Shown here: positions 56,733-64,000 of the stretch, piece after piece
How positions within the stretch are numbered: the first letter of the stretch is position 1
Layout: each line of letters starts with the position of its first letter
Assembly (NCBI GenBank): GCA_947591155.1
Contig: CANQDA010000006.1
Coordinates: 52,714-116,713 of the forward strand
DNA: 64,000 nucleotides
From: an uncultured Lachnospiraceae bacterium
GTDB lineage: Bacteria; Bacillota; Clostridia; Lachnospirales; Lachnospiraceae
Direction of reading: 5' to 3'
Notes under the pieces: generated by a model
Told to the model about the DNA's origin: nothing
Database searches by the model: none
Seen by the model: the letters and a program-made list of their open reading frames with translations, nothing else
Translations under genes and position numbers: made by a program

Positions 56733-57509
56733 ATGAAAGTTAAAGATTTGATAAAAGGAAAAGAGTATTATTATGAAGTCGGCGGAGAAAAGCCGCTTAA
56801 AGTGACATATAAAGGCTCACCTTGGAAGGGAACGTATCAGTTTGAGTACAATGTGACAACTAAGCGCGAAAATGACAATGGTTTTTACTCTTCGAGTGTA
56901 AGAGGAAGCCTTAACATCAATGAGTCGGTAGTTGAGAATTGTATTAGTGAAATCGAAGATGAAAAACCCAAAACGCCTGAAATTCAAACAATGAGTGGTG
57001 ATTGGGAATATTTTGAGGCTCCTGTACGGACGCACGAGCAGAAAACTGTCTACTATTGCCGGCCTGGTCACAACGAAATTTTGTCCCCTGTCAAATCTTT
57101 CAAAGACCCTTACTCTTCTTTTATTGAATGTCGCGGCGTAGATTTGGATTCTATGATGGCGGTTTACACATATGTGACATCATTGGATGACCTAACAAAA
57201 CTTGATGCGATATTCAAAGAAACAGATTCCGCCTCTAAAGAACCTGAAACCACTTATCGCAAATGTACTCCCGAAGATGCTAAACCTGGCACAATAGTTT
57301 ACATCCGCGCGGGAATGGCTAAGCGCGAAGGTAAGCAACTCGTAAAGCCTTATGGCGAAGTTGTGGCAAGCCTGCGCTGGGAAAACAGCAAAGGTATCAA
57401 AGTCGAAGGTGTAGACATCATGCTTGCTAAAGAAAACAGAGTAAACTATGTGACAATGGACGAATTCAAAAGTTTGTATGTGAAGGAGGAGAAGAAGAAT
57501 GACGAATGA
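56733..57509 (+). CDS. hypothetical protein, 258 aa
   Basis: One base after the ligase stop, GGAGG site. Begins MKVKDLIKGKEYYYEVGGEK with an SH3-like beta pattern that recurs near residue 190 (DAKPGTIVYIRAGMAKREGK). No enzyme motif. Possibly an adaptor or single-chain beta-barrel protein; function unknown. Confidence 0.75.
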   Translation: MKVKDLIKGKEYYYEVGGEKPLKVTYKGSPWKGTYQFEYNVTTKRENDNGFYSSSVRGSLNINESVVENCISEIEDEKPKTPEIQTMSGDWEYFEAPVRTHEQKTVYYCRPGHNEILSPVKSFKDPYSSFIECRGVDLDSMMAVYTYVTSLDDLTKLDAIFKETDSASKEPETTYRKCTPEDAKPGTIVYIRAGMAKREGKQLVKPYGEVVASLRWENSKGIKVEGVDIMLAKENRVNYVTMDEFKSLYVKEEKKNDE

Positions 57510-57744
57510 AACACCCGAAAAGAATGAATCTTTGAATCCTGATACATTTCCGCGCGAAAAGGTTCTTTCCGCTTATGTATCCGCGCGGACAAAAATTTTG
57601 GCAAATGATGACATGACAGATACCGAACAAATGAGTGGAATGTGGGCCCTTGTATCTCTCCTAACTGAACTCGGCATTATAGATGATAATATGAAACTCG
57701 CCGAATTTGGCGCCTATTGCTCCAAGATTTTAAAGTACAGATAA
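57499..57744 (+). CDS. hypothetical protein, 81 aa
   Basis: Overlaps the previous gene by 11 bases, GGAGG site. Helical, slightly acidic, no recognised motif. Confidence 0.72.
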   Translation: MTNETPEKNESLNPDTFPREKVLSAYVSARTKILANDDMTDTEQMSGMWALVSLLTELGIIDDNMKLAEFGAYCSKILKYR

Positions 57745-57757
57745 TAGGAGAAATTTT

Positions 57758-58558
57758 ATGAGTAAGAAGAGCATCCGAACGCTTTCAAAGTGTTTGGTGG
57801 CAATCATTACCTCAAGTTATATAATGTTAGGTGTTGGTCTTGCGCTGACATCTAAAGCTAAGAACCCTAAGTATGAAGAACCAATCACCCCTATTGAATC
57901 AATCCTTTCGGATTATTCTTCTGAAATAAATGATGGTTTCGGCGCGGAAGAGTGCGCGGAACCGATAAAACAAATTGAGGTTTTGAAGTATGAAGAAGAG
58001 CTGGTTTTGGACGCGGCAGAACTTGAGCCAGAGCCAGAACTCGAAGAGCCAGGAAATGAGCCGCTTGTGGAACCTGAACCAATAATTGAGCCAGAGCCGA
58101 CAATTGAACCTGCGCCTGAACCCGAACCATTTTATTATGATGTCCCTCTGTCCCACACATTGCAGGACTATCTTTTTGCCGCTTGCGCAACTTATGGTGT
58201 TCCTGTCCCGTTGGCTCTAGCAATAATCGAAGTTGAAAGCGATTTCCATCCAAACGAAATCAGCTCAACACATGATTACGGTTTGCTACAAATCAATCGC
58301 TGTAATTTTAGCGATTGCCGCAAGCACATGAATGATAATTCAATTGACTTTTTAGATTCGATAACCAACATCGAATGTGGCATTTGGCTCTTTTCAATTG
58401 AATATCATGCGGAAAACGAAAATGCCACTTTGGCTTTAATGAGATATAACAATGGCCCTACTGGTGCGCGGCGCAAATGGGCTAAAGGAATTTATGAAAC
58501 GGCTTATACACGAAAAGTTTTAAAAGCCTTGAACAAATATGAACTTATGGGAGTTTGA
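57758..58558 (+). CDS. exported lytic transglycosylase (SLT domain)
   Basis: 266 residues. An N-terminal signal anchor (CLVAIITSSYIMLGVGLAL), a long Pro/Glu linker (VEPEPIIEPEPTIEPAPEPE), then a goose-lysozyme-like SLT domain with catalytic Glu in ALAIIEVESDFHP and the motifs YGLLQIN and LALMRYNNGPTGA. Cleaves peptidoglycan. It is far from the lysis cassette and outside the tail locus, so it may act in cell-wall remodelling or DNA entry. Confidence 0.9.
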   Translation: MSKKSIRTLSKCLVAIITSSYIMLGVGLALTSKAKNPKYEEPITPIESILSDYSSEINDGFGAEECAEPIKQIEVLKYEEELVLDAAELEPEPELEEPGNEPLVEPEPIIEPEPTIEPAPEPEPFYYDVPLSHTLQDYLFAACATYGVPVPLALAIIEVESDFHPNEISSTHDYGLLQINRCNFSDCRKHMNDNSIDFLDSITNIECGIWLFSIEYHAENENATLALMRYNNGPTGARRKWAKGIYETAYTRKVLKALNKYELMGV

Positions 58559-58559
58559 G

Positions 58560-58862
58560 ATGATAATTTGCACAAGAGATTTTTTGGGATTTGATTTAGA
58601 TTTTGATGAACCGACAGATATGGGCTTCTATTTCGCCGCAGTTGAAGCAATCAACGATACTTCCTAGTTTAAAATTGCGCTTGGTGGCCAAAGTCCTGTT
58701 GTGACAATGACGCGCGGCGACGCAAAAATGGAAGACCATCAACGAGTGATTGACTTTTTGAAAGGAATCATACCTTCAATGAGGTTCTTCTATGATGGAA
58801 AGCTCAGAAAAGAAGAGTTTATAAGCGTAGTTGTTAATGCTGCGCGAGGAGTAAGAAAATGA
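58560..58862 (+). CDS. hypothetical protein, 100 aa, one TAG
   Basis: Begins one base after the transglycosylase stop; TAG at 58665-58667 must be read. MIICTRDFLGFDLDFDEP start, mixed alpha/beta, basic C-terminus. Missed under the standard code. Overlaps the next start (ATGA). Confidence 0.7.
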
Positions 58863-59185
58863 AAATGATTACTAAAAAGGAATTTTGTTCAAGACTTAAG
58901 CATATTTGTGAGTTTGAAAAAGCAATTGAAGACTGCTATCACATCGGTGTGACTATTGAAATCCACGATGAAATTATAGCAGAACTCGTTGATATGTTTG
59001 TTGGCTATGTTCTCGGCGCGGATAATGACGCGAGAGATGACAATTTAGATTTGTGTGATGATTATCTTGAAGAGGTTTGGAGTTATATTGTGAAATATAA
59101 TGTTCTTTCCAAAGAGGAAAAAGAATCTGTCGAAACTGAACTCTATGATAAAGCTAAACATATCAATGAAGACATAAACACATAA
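58859..59185 (+). CDS. hypothetical acidic protein, 108 aa
   Basis: GAGGAG site. Helical and acidic (GADNDARDDNLDLCDDYLEEV). No family recognised. Last gene before a terminator. Confidence 0.74.
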   Translation: MKMITKKEFCSRLKHICEFEKAIEDCYHIGVTIEIHDEIIAELVDMFVGYVLGADNDARDDNLDLCDDYLEEVWSYIVKYNVLSKEEKESVETELYDKAKHINEDINT

Positions 59186-59192
59186 AAATTTT

Positions 59193-59221
59193 GAGCGGGC
59201 GCGAAAGTGTCCGCTCTTTTT
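59193..59221 (+). terminator. rho-independent terminator
   Basis: GAGCGG...CCGCTC stem followed by TTTTT. Confidence 0.85.
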
Positions 59222-59226
59222 AAAAC

Positions 59227-59255
59227 TTGTAAAAGTTCTGATTTTGTGGTATAAT
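59227..59255 (+). promoter_or_regulatory. sigma70-type promoter of the thyA-folA unit
   Basis: TTGTAA, 17-base spacer, TATAAT with TGTGG and ATATATAGAAGG flanks. Confidence 0.87.
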
Positions 59256-59294
59256 ATATATAGAAGGTGAGGGAAGGAGGCACAGTGAGGCTGA

Positions 59295-60116
59295 ATGGCT
59301 TATATAGATAAATGCTTTATAGAGACTTGTGATAAGATTCTTACAGAAGGTGAGATGGTTGACTGCCGCGCGAAGTGGCCAGATGGAACACCAGCTAAAG
59401 TGAAAAAGATTTTTGGTGTTGTTAATACTTATGATGTCGACAAAGAATTCCCGCTTTTAACTCTGCGCCCAATCAACTTAAAAGGTGCAATTGATGAAGT
59501 GTTGTGGATTTATCAAAAAAAATCCAACAACGTTAATGATTTAGCAACTCACATTTGGGACGCTTGGGCAGATGAAACTGGCTCAATTGGGAAAGCCTAT
59601 GGGTATCAAATGAAAATCAAACACAAGTATAAAGAAGGAGAATTCGACCAAGTAGATAGACTTTTGTATGACTTGAAAAACAATCCTCACTCTCGCCGCA
59701 TCATGACAAACCTATACAACTTTGAAGATTTGCATGAAATGAATTTATATCCCTGCGCTTATAGTATGACGTTTAATGTGACGAATGGCGCATTGAACAT
59801 GATTTTGAATCAGCGCTCTCAAGATATGCTTGCGGCAAATGCTTGGAATGTTGCGCAGTATGCTGCTTTGCTTATGCTCTTCGCGCGAGCAACAAATTTG
59901 AAAGTTGGAAAAATGATTCATGTGATTGCTGACGCGCATATCTATGATAGGCACATTCCAATTGTTCAGCAATTGATTGCCCGCGCGGAACACAACGCGC
60001 CGAAAGTAACGCTGAAAGAAAGTGTAAAAGACTTCTACAAAGCGACAGTTGATGATTTTGTTTTGACTGATTATGAACACGGCGAAAAAATTGAAAGATT
60101 TGAGGTAGCGATATGA
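59295..60116 (+). CDS. thyA: thymidylate synthase (ThyA-type)
   Basis: 273 residues. Family landmarks: HIWDAWAD, GKAYGYQ, HSRRIM (phosphate Arg), the catalytic Cys in MNLYPCAYSMTF, QRSQDML, AWNVAQYAALL (substrate Asn) and DAHIYDRHI. The residue after the Cys is Ala where most ThyA have His (PCH). Makes dTMP with methylene-folate; folA follows and recycles the folate. A dUMP hydroxymethylase-type variant is possible but the substrate Asn is kept. No TAG codons. Confidence 0.92.
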   Translation: MAYIDKCFIETCDKILTEGEMVDCRAKWPDGTPAKVKKIFGVVNTYDVDKEFPLLTLRPINLKGAIDEVLWIYQKKSNNVNDLATHIWDAWADETGSIGKAYGYQMKIKHKYKEGEFDQVDRLLYDLKNNPHSRRIMTNLYNFEDLHEMNLYPCAYSMTFNVTNGALNMILNQRSQDMLAANAWNVAQYAALLMLFARATNLKVGKMIHVIADAHIYDRHIPIVQQLIARAEHNAPKVTLKESVKDFYKATVDDFVLTDYEHGEKIERFEVAI

Positions 60117-60664
60117 AAAGTTTAACCGCAATTGTTTCTGTTGATGATGATTGGGCGATTGGATTTGATAACAAACTGTTATTCCATGAATCTAAAGACT
60201 TGGCTCACTTCCGCGCCCTCACTACTGGGAATGTCATAATTTATGGTTCAAAGACACTTCAAACTTTTCCCAATAAAAAGCCTCTGCCAATGCGCACGAA
60301 CATCATTTTTAGCCATGACAAAGACTTCAAAATTGATGGCGCAATAGTGGTACACTCGATGGAGAAATTTTGGGACGTAAAACGGCGGCTAGAAATGCAA
60401 GAACCAGAACGGGAATTTTTCGTGGTCGGCGGTGAAAGTATTTACAATTTGTTTATGCCGTTTTTGGATGAGTGCATTGTGACTAGATTTTTTACACGCG
60501 CGAATCATAAAAATCGTTACTTTCTGAATTTGGAGAATCCACAAGACGCGCCAGACTGGAAAATGATTTATGCAAGTGAATTAAAGCCGTGCACCGCGCC
60601 GGAACTCGAAGGGATTGATTTTGATTTTGCTATTTATAAAAAAGAAAGAGAGGAAGAAAAATGA
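60113..60664 (+). CDS. folA: dihydrofolate reductase
   Basis: 183 residues. Starts SLTAIVSVDDDWAIGFDNKL (the AIG substrate loop), then VIIYGSKTLQTFP and FFVVGGESIYNLF with the NADPH-binding GG pair. Reduces the dihydrofolate made by ThyA. Coupled to thyA by a 4-base overlap. Confidence 0.92.
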   Translation: MKSLTAIVSVDDDWAIGFDNKLLFHESKDLAHFRALTTGNVIIYGSKTLQTFPNKKPLPMRTNIIFSHDKDFKIDGAIVVHSMEKFWDVKRRLEMQEPEREFFVVGGESIYNLFMPFLDECIVTRFFTRANHKNRYFLNLENPQDAPDWKMIYASELKPCTAPELEGIDFDFAIYKKEREEEK

Positions 60665-60969
60665 TTTATTTTTACAAGTTGAAATATATTGAAGAAGAAA
60701 ATGATTACAGTGAAAGAAAGGCAATTGGATTTTTAACTCTAGAAGAAAACACTGGCTTTTGGGGCGCGATGAAAGAACTCGAAAACTATTATGGGAAAGA
60801 TGAGATTGTAAGAATTGATTCTTTGGTTCCACTTGGTGAATGTGATTCGAGCGTATATGACTTTCATTCAACACTTGAAGATGAAAAAAACATTGATGAA
60901 TTTGTAGAACACATCAATGAAATGTATAAACAATTTAAATCTAAAGACACAAAAGGAGAAGACAAATGA
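60661..60969 (+). CDS. hypothetical protein, 102 aa, paralogue of next gene
   Basis: Overlaps folA (ATGA). Starts MIYFYKLKYIEEEN and shares length pattern and key positions with the next protein (MIAFYRAQI, then GF, then EEL/ENYY and RIDSL/SIDKI). Probably a tandem duplication. Function unknown. Confidence 0.75.
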   Translation: MIYFYKLKYIEEENDYSERKAIGFLTLEENTGFWGAMKELENYYGKDEIVRIDSLVPLGECDSSVYDFHSTLEDEKNIDEFVEHINEMYKQFKSKDTKGEDK

Positions 60970-61364
60970 TTGCTTTTTACAGGGCGCAGATTTTGAAAAA
61001 TGGACAGGAGAAAAGCGTTTCGGGCTTCGTGGTGGACAGTTGCTTTGAGGAAACAAACTATATGCAAGCCGCGAGTCGCATTGAAGAGCTTTACAACGAG
61101 AATTTGATTTCAATTGATAAAATCAAAGTTCTTAAGTCTGACAACGACTATTTCATTAATGGTGAAAGCATGGATGAAAAGACATTGAATGAGTTTGTTG
61201 AATGCGCCATCACTGTTAAAATTGAAAGTGATAGAGCAAAGTATGACCAAAAGATGGAAGAAGGGGCTAGCGCAGAAACATCTGTAGAAGCATCTGTTGA
61301 AACAAATTCTTCGACTTCAACTGTCTGGCGTCCTGTTCCGCCGCCCGAAGTCGTGGAATCTTAA
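60966..61364 (+). CDS. hypothetical protein, 132 aa, paralogue of previous gene
   Basis: Same N-terminal layout as the preceding gene product, with an added C-terminal Ser/Thr/Val-rich tail (ASAETSVEASVETNSSTST). ATGA overlap. Function unknown. Confidence 0.75.
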   Translation: MIAFYRAQILKNGQEKSVSGFVVDSCFEETNYMQAASRIEELYNENLISIDKIKVLKSDNDYFINGESMDEKTLNEFVECAITVKIESDRAKYDQKMEEGASAETSVEASVETNSSTSTVWRPVPPPEVVES

Positions 61365-61380
61365 AGTGAGGAGAATTTAA

Positions 61381-61797
61381 ATGAGTGAATGGCTTGATTA
61401 CGAAAGAGAACGGCGCGAAGAGAGACGGTGTTTAAATCGAGAATTTCCTTTTCTCCAAGTTGTGGCTAATCGTGATGCCTGTTGGATGGATTTTGTGCCG
61501 TTGGGCTGGCAAGACACTGTTCTCACTCCGATGCTTCCGCGCCTGAAAGAAATTTGGGATGTGCTTAGCTTTTGCATTGTTGATGTCAAAGAAAAGTATA
61601 ATCAATTGGAAATTCGGGTCGGCGCGGTTGAAATTGAGAGCGCCAAAGAAGAGAAAGCCCTTAATGATTTGCTCGAGACTCTGAGTGAGATTCGCGCGAA
61701 CTCACGCTTCTATTGTCCCGAATGCGGCAAGCGCAAACGTGAAACCGAAACCTATTGTAAAGAATGCACTGAAATAATTGAACGAGAAAGGAACTAA
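61381..61797 (+). CDS. zinc-finger protein, 138 aa
   Basis: An N-terminal Arg/Glu helix, then a C-terminal four-cysteine finger (FYCPECGKRKRETETYCKEC). The central LGWQDTVLTPMLPRLKEIW part is unrecognised. First of a run of three small metal-binding proteins. Confidence 0.77.
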   Translation: MSEWLDYERERREERRCLNREFPFLQVVANRDACWMDFVPLGWQDTVLTPMLPRLKEIWDVLSFCIVDVKEKYNQLEIRVGAVEIESAKEEKALNDLLETLSEIRANSRFYCPECGKRKRETETYCKECTEIIERERN

Positions 61798-61799
61798 AA

Positions 61800-62024
61800 A
61801 TGAAATCCAAAAGACTTGATTATGAAATGTTTAAACGACTTGTAGACCACGCTACGATTTCCATAAAAGATGCTAGTGGCGAAAATTGCGTTGGTTTTGT
61901 TTGTCCTTATTGCGGCGAGATTGTCTATTTCGATGAGTGTGAGGATGCGTTGGTCTCACGCGACAATGAGTGCCCGAAATGTCATGTGAGCTTTGTTGAA
62001 AGCGAGGACAAAAATGAAATTTGA
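61800..62024 (+). CDS. zinc-ribbon protein, 74 aa
   Basis: CPYCG and CPKCH pairs separated by 19 residues form a classical zinc ribbon. Two bases after the previous stop; overlaps the next gene by 11 bases. Confidence 0.78.
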   Translation: MKSKRLDYEMFKRLVDHATISIKDASGENCVGFVCPYCGEIVYFDECEDALVSRDNECPKCHVSFVESEDKNEI

Positions 62025-62190
62025 TATAAATGAAGTTGAGGCTTATGCTTCGAGATTGTCTTATGTGCTGCGGCAAGCGCAGTTTCCCGAAAGCGTTATA
62101 AATTTTATTACGACTGCCGCAGCTCAGGAAATTTGTCATATCAAACTCTTGGAGGTTTTAGGAGAATCCAAAAATGAGCGGAACAGCTAA
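62014..62190 (+). CDS. hypothetical helical protein, 58 aa
   Basis: Starts MKFDINEVEAYASRL behind GCGAGGAC, overlapping both neighbours. All-helical; no motif. Confidence 0.68.
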   Translation: MKFDINEVEAYASRLSYVLRQAQFPESVINFITTAAAQEICHIKLLEVLGESKNERNS

Positions 62191-62380
62191 AAAGTCAGTT
62201 GAATTTGAAAGTAAGGGCGCAAATGGAAAACGCACAAAGCCGCGTCCTCGCGCGAAAATTTTTGTATGTTCGGAGTGCATGGCTGATTTTACGAGGCCGC
62301 AGGGCGTAAGATGGCTTAACAGCTTTTCTTTTGAGTGTCCCTACTGCGGCGGCACTGTTTATGAGGAGGATTATAAATGA
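62174..62380 (+). CDS. zinc-ribbon protein, 68 aa
   Basis: Basic N-terminus (KRTKPRPRAKIFVC) then CSEC and CPYCG pairs. May bind nucleic acid. Overlaps neighbours on both sides. Confidence 0.76.
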   Translation: MSGTAKKSVEFESKGANGKRTKPRPRAKIFVCSECMADFTRPQGVRWLNSFSFECPYCGGTVYEEDYK

Positions 62381-62817
62381 CACCAAATTATCGTGCGGAG
62401 GATTATTACGAGAGAACTGAAAAAGAACTCGGTGAAATGGACTTGATAAAGCAGTACAAAAAGTTTTTGCAGCGAAAGACCTTTAAAGTCCTGACAAAAA
62501 CTACACGCGAAAGTGAGACTTGGGACTTGCCGCCGCTGATTGTTGTTTATATCGGGACACGTATTTGCTCTTTCATGCAAGTCGCGCCGAACCACGTTGT
62601 GCTGACAGAAAAAGTGTATGAAATTGATTTTGGCGGCAAAAAGGAAACCAAGCATTTGGTTGATTGGCTTGATGAAGTGGTTTGTCTTTGTTGGGAATTT
62701 TTGAGTTATTATGAGAATCCGCTGAACTCGAAGTCGCTTAAGGAGCGGGACCCCTCCTATTGTTGGAACAGGCTGTTTAAAATTTTGAGTGAAGTTGGGC
62801 TTGAGCTTTGGTGGTGA
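62377..62817 (+). CDS. hypothetical protein, 146 aa
   Basis: ATGA overlap with the zinc-ribbon gene. Contains LIVVYIGTRICSFMQ and an acidic Trp/Cys-rich C-terminus. No family recognised. Confidence 0.73.
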   Translation: MTPNYRAEDYYERTEKELGEMDLIKQYKKFLQRKTFKVLTKTTRESETWDLPPLIVVYIGTRICSFMQVAPNHVVLTEKVYEIDFGGKKETKHLVDWLDEVVCLCWEFLSYYENPLNSKSLKERDPSYCWNRLFKILSEVGLELWW

Positions 62818-62823
62818 GAAAAA

Positions 62824-63078
62824 ATGACAAAAGATTATGAAAACTTTTTTGAGTATACGGATGGCTATGGTGGGCGGCATCACTGCCTCCAAAAAGTTGA
62901 GGAAAGCAGGTTGCAGTTTTTTGTGAGAGCAGCTTCTTGCGCGAACCAACACCCCGTTGAGTTACACTATGACAGAGGAGTTTTTTGGATTAGAACAGAA
63001 AAGAATGAACTAAGCGTTTTGACAAAAGGCAAAACAATTTTTGACATCAAAGATAATGAAATTTTTGAAAAAATTTGA
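62824..63078 (+). CDS. hypothetical protein, 84 aa
   Basis: Last gene before a terminator. Starts MTKDYENFFEYTDGYGG; small beta-rich protein. Function unknown. Confidence 0.7.
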   Translation: MTKDYENFFEYTDGYGGRHHCLQKVEESRLQFFVRAASCANQHPVELHYDRGVFWIRTEKNELSVLTKGKTIFDIKDNEIFEKI

Positions 63079-63083
63079 AATTG

Positions 63084-63116
63084 GACCGGTTACATTTTGT
63101 GACCGGTCTTTTCTTT
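63084..63116 (+). terminator. rho-independent terminator
   Basis: GACCGGT...ACCGGTC stem followed by a T-rich run; ends the accessory unit. Confidence 0.85.
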
Positions 63117-63836
63117 CGCGCTGGAATTTTGGGAAATTTTAGGAAAAGAAACGAAATTTTTTGAAAAATTCTGAAAAAAAGAGAAAAAAATTGGAAAATT
63201 TTGGCAGCGGGCGGAAGAAAGTTTTGGATTCGCGCGGGAGTAAGACAAAGGCTTGAAATTGATTCCTTGAGAGTTTGAAATGTGATTGGTTGCGGCGTGA
63301 TTGAGGTGTGTGTATGTGTATGCGTTTGGGCTTGGTTTTTGTGCTGGCCTTTATTTCCGCGCCCGGTAAAGTTTGTATCTTTTTGGTTTCAAAGTTGACT
63401 TCGCGCGGAATCAAACACGAGAAGAACATTGCAAAAGTTGATAAAAATTCACTGCCCGCGCGGAAGTAAAAGTCAGAAGGAAGTTGGAAGATGCGGAGAA
63501 GTGAAAGAGAAGAGTTCGGGAAGAGTTCGAGAGTTCGAGAGTTCGAGAAGCGTCCAAACGGTGTTAAAACGCGCTTCAAACTTTTGTGCTCGCGCGGATT
63601 GCAGCTGAAATTTGTTCCAGACCTCAAAAAAGTGGAGTTCTTTTCCAGCGTCCAAATCCAGCTCTCTCAAAAATTTTCAAAATTTCACGTGTCAAGACAC
63701 GCAAAAAGTAGAGCTGATATATCGACTTGGGCTCTCTACACTGAAGTGTAAGCGGGAGTGTATTTTATATATATAAAGGGGCGTTGGAAGAGATGGGGTT
63801 TTCGGCTTTTCCTTTTCTTTTTTTTCTTTCCGCCCT
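63117..63836. other. non-coding region without convincing genes
   Basis: About 720 bases with no ribosome-site-led frame of good coding character. It has a short tandem GTTCGAGA repeat near 63525-63550, several CGCGCG words, and near 63765 an AT-rich tract (TTTTATATATATAAAGG). An 86-codon frame at 63491 has no ribosome site and a composition unlike the genes. Confidence 0.6.
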
Positions 63837-63892
63837 TGACCGTCGTTTTTTTCGAGGGCCGCCTAGGCGGCCTCGAAAAAACCGGCGCGTCG
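63837..63892. repeat. GC-rich hairpin repeat, copy 1
   Basis: 56 bases, beginning TGACCGTCG. The centre GGCCGCCTAGGCGGCC is a perfect palindrome flanked by T6/A6 arms (TTTTTTCGAGG and CCTCGAAAAAA, one bulged G). Identical to the copy at 63945. Confidence 0.9.
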
Positions 63893-63944
63893 GGCGGGGA
63901 AACGCAGAAAACGTCCGCCCTTCCGCCGCGAAGCGGCGTTTCCC

Positions 63945-64000
63945 TGACCGTCGTTTTTTTCGAGGGCCGCCTAGGCGGCCTCGAAAAAACCGGCGCGTCG
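63945..64000. repeat. GC-rich hairpin repeat, copy 2, reaching the window edge
   Basis: Exact copy of 63837-63892, 108 bases further on. The spacer holds GGGAAACGC...GCGTTTCCC and CGCCGC-GAA-GCGGCG inverted repeats, so the whole unit can fold. Confidence 0.9.

Noticed and set aside
63520..63552. Tandem GTTCGAGA repeats as a CRISPR or direct-repeat array
   Set aside because: Only three contiguous 8-base units with no spacers; a simple repeat.
63491..63751. 86-codon plus-strand frame
   Set aside because: No ribosome site, repetitive Arg/Glu-rich start from a simple repeat, no promoter; treated as non-coding.
1..64000. Standard-code annotation with many small or broken genes
   Set aside because: Would make NrdG, the endolysin and most fibre genes fragmentary; reading TAG as sense restores full-length, family-typical proteins.
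1..64000. Prophage or insertion-sequence signs (integrase, att sites, transposase)
   Set aside because: No integrase, transposase or flanking repeats seen; the only mobile elements recognised are the introns and homing-type genes.

Overview
This window is part of the genome of a tailed bacteriophage with a recoded genetic code. Base composition is AT-rich, nearly every gene has a strong AGGAGG-type ribosome binding site, genes overlap through ATGA or TAATG junctions, and the lysis genes (phi-LC3-type holin, NlpC/P60 plus peptidoglycan-binding endolysin) are of the kind seen in phages of Firmicutes. A gut Clostridia-type host is a reasonable inference. No gene needs TAG as a stop: genes end in TAA or TGA, and dozens of reading frames are intact only if TAG is read as an amino acid, best explained as glutamine (code 15). 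A tRNA with anticodon CUA lies at 55136-55213, so the decoding machinery is in the window. Many short open frames that seem to end at TAG are pieces of longer proteins; they are merged here.

Layout. (1) 1-32.7 kb, minus strand: nucleotide metabolism and replication. In transcription order: a membrane-anchored GIY-YIG protein, a UvrD/PcrA-like helicase, gyrB, gyrA, a winged-helix protein, an SSB-like protein, a Sak4/RecA-like ATPase, tRNA-Ser, DnaB helicase, DnaG primase, a methyltransferase-like protein, RecJ, DnaE, a glutaredoxin, anaerobic ribonucleotide reductase NrdD and its activase NrdG. Five of these genes are broken by fifteen group I introns: seven in nrdD, three in dnaE, two each in sak4 and gyrB, one in gyrA. 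Splice points were assigned from protein continuity plus the rules that the 5' exon ends in U and the intron ends in G. Four introns carry homing-endonuclease-type reading frames (one GIY-YIG, one GIY-YIG remnant, two LAGLIDADG). (2) 32.8-43.9 kb, plus strand: a tail-fibre/receptor-binding locus of paralogous Mtd-N-like and fibre-adaptor modules dense in TAG codons, then holin and endolysin, closed by a terminator. (3) 43.9-46.1 kb, minus strand: DNA ligase, a nucleotide kinase and small genes. (4) 46.3-63.1 kb, plus strand: many small accessory genes, tRNAs for Leu, Gln and Thr, a phage-encoded tmRNA, the CUA suppressor tRNA, an acyl carrier protein beside an adenylate-forming ligase, a lytic transglycosylase, and thymidylate synthase with dihydrofolate reductase. 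(5) 63.1-64 kb: no convincing genes; ends in GC-rich hairpins repeated 108 bp apart.

How it works together. Fourteen sigma70-type promoters share an extended consensus and head nearly every transcription unit except the tail-fibre locus, whose promoter diverges. Core replication genes (recJ, primase, helicase, gyrases, ssb, sak4, ligase, thyA, folA) have no in-frame TAG, while tail-fibre and some late or accessory genes have up to fourteen. This fits a design in which genes needed before the suppressor tRNA accumulates avoid TAG. All function calls are from reading motifs by eye; no searches were run.
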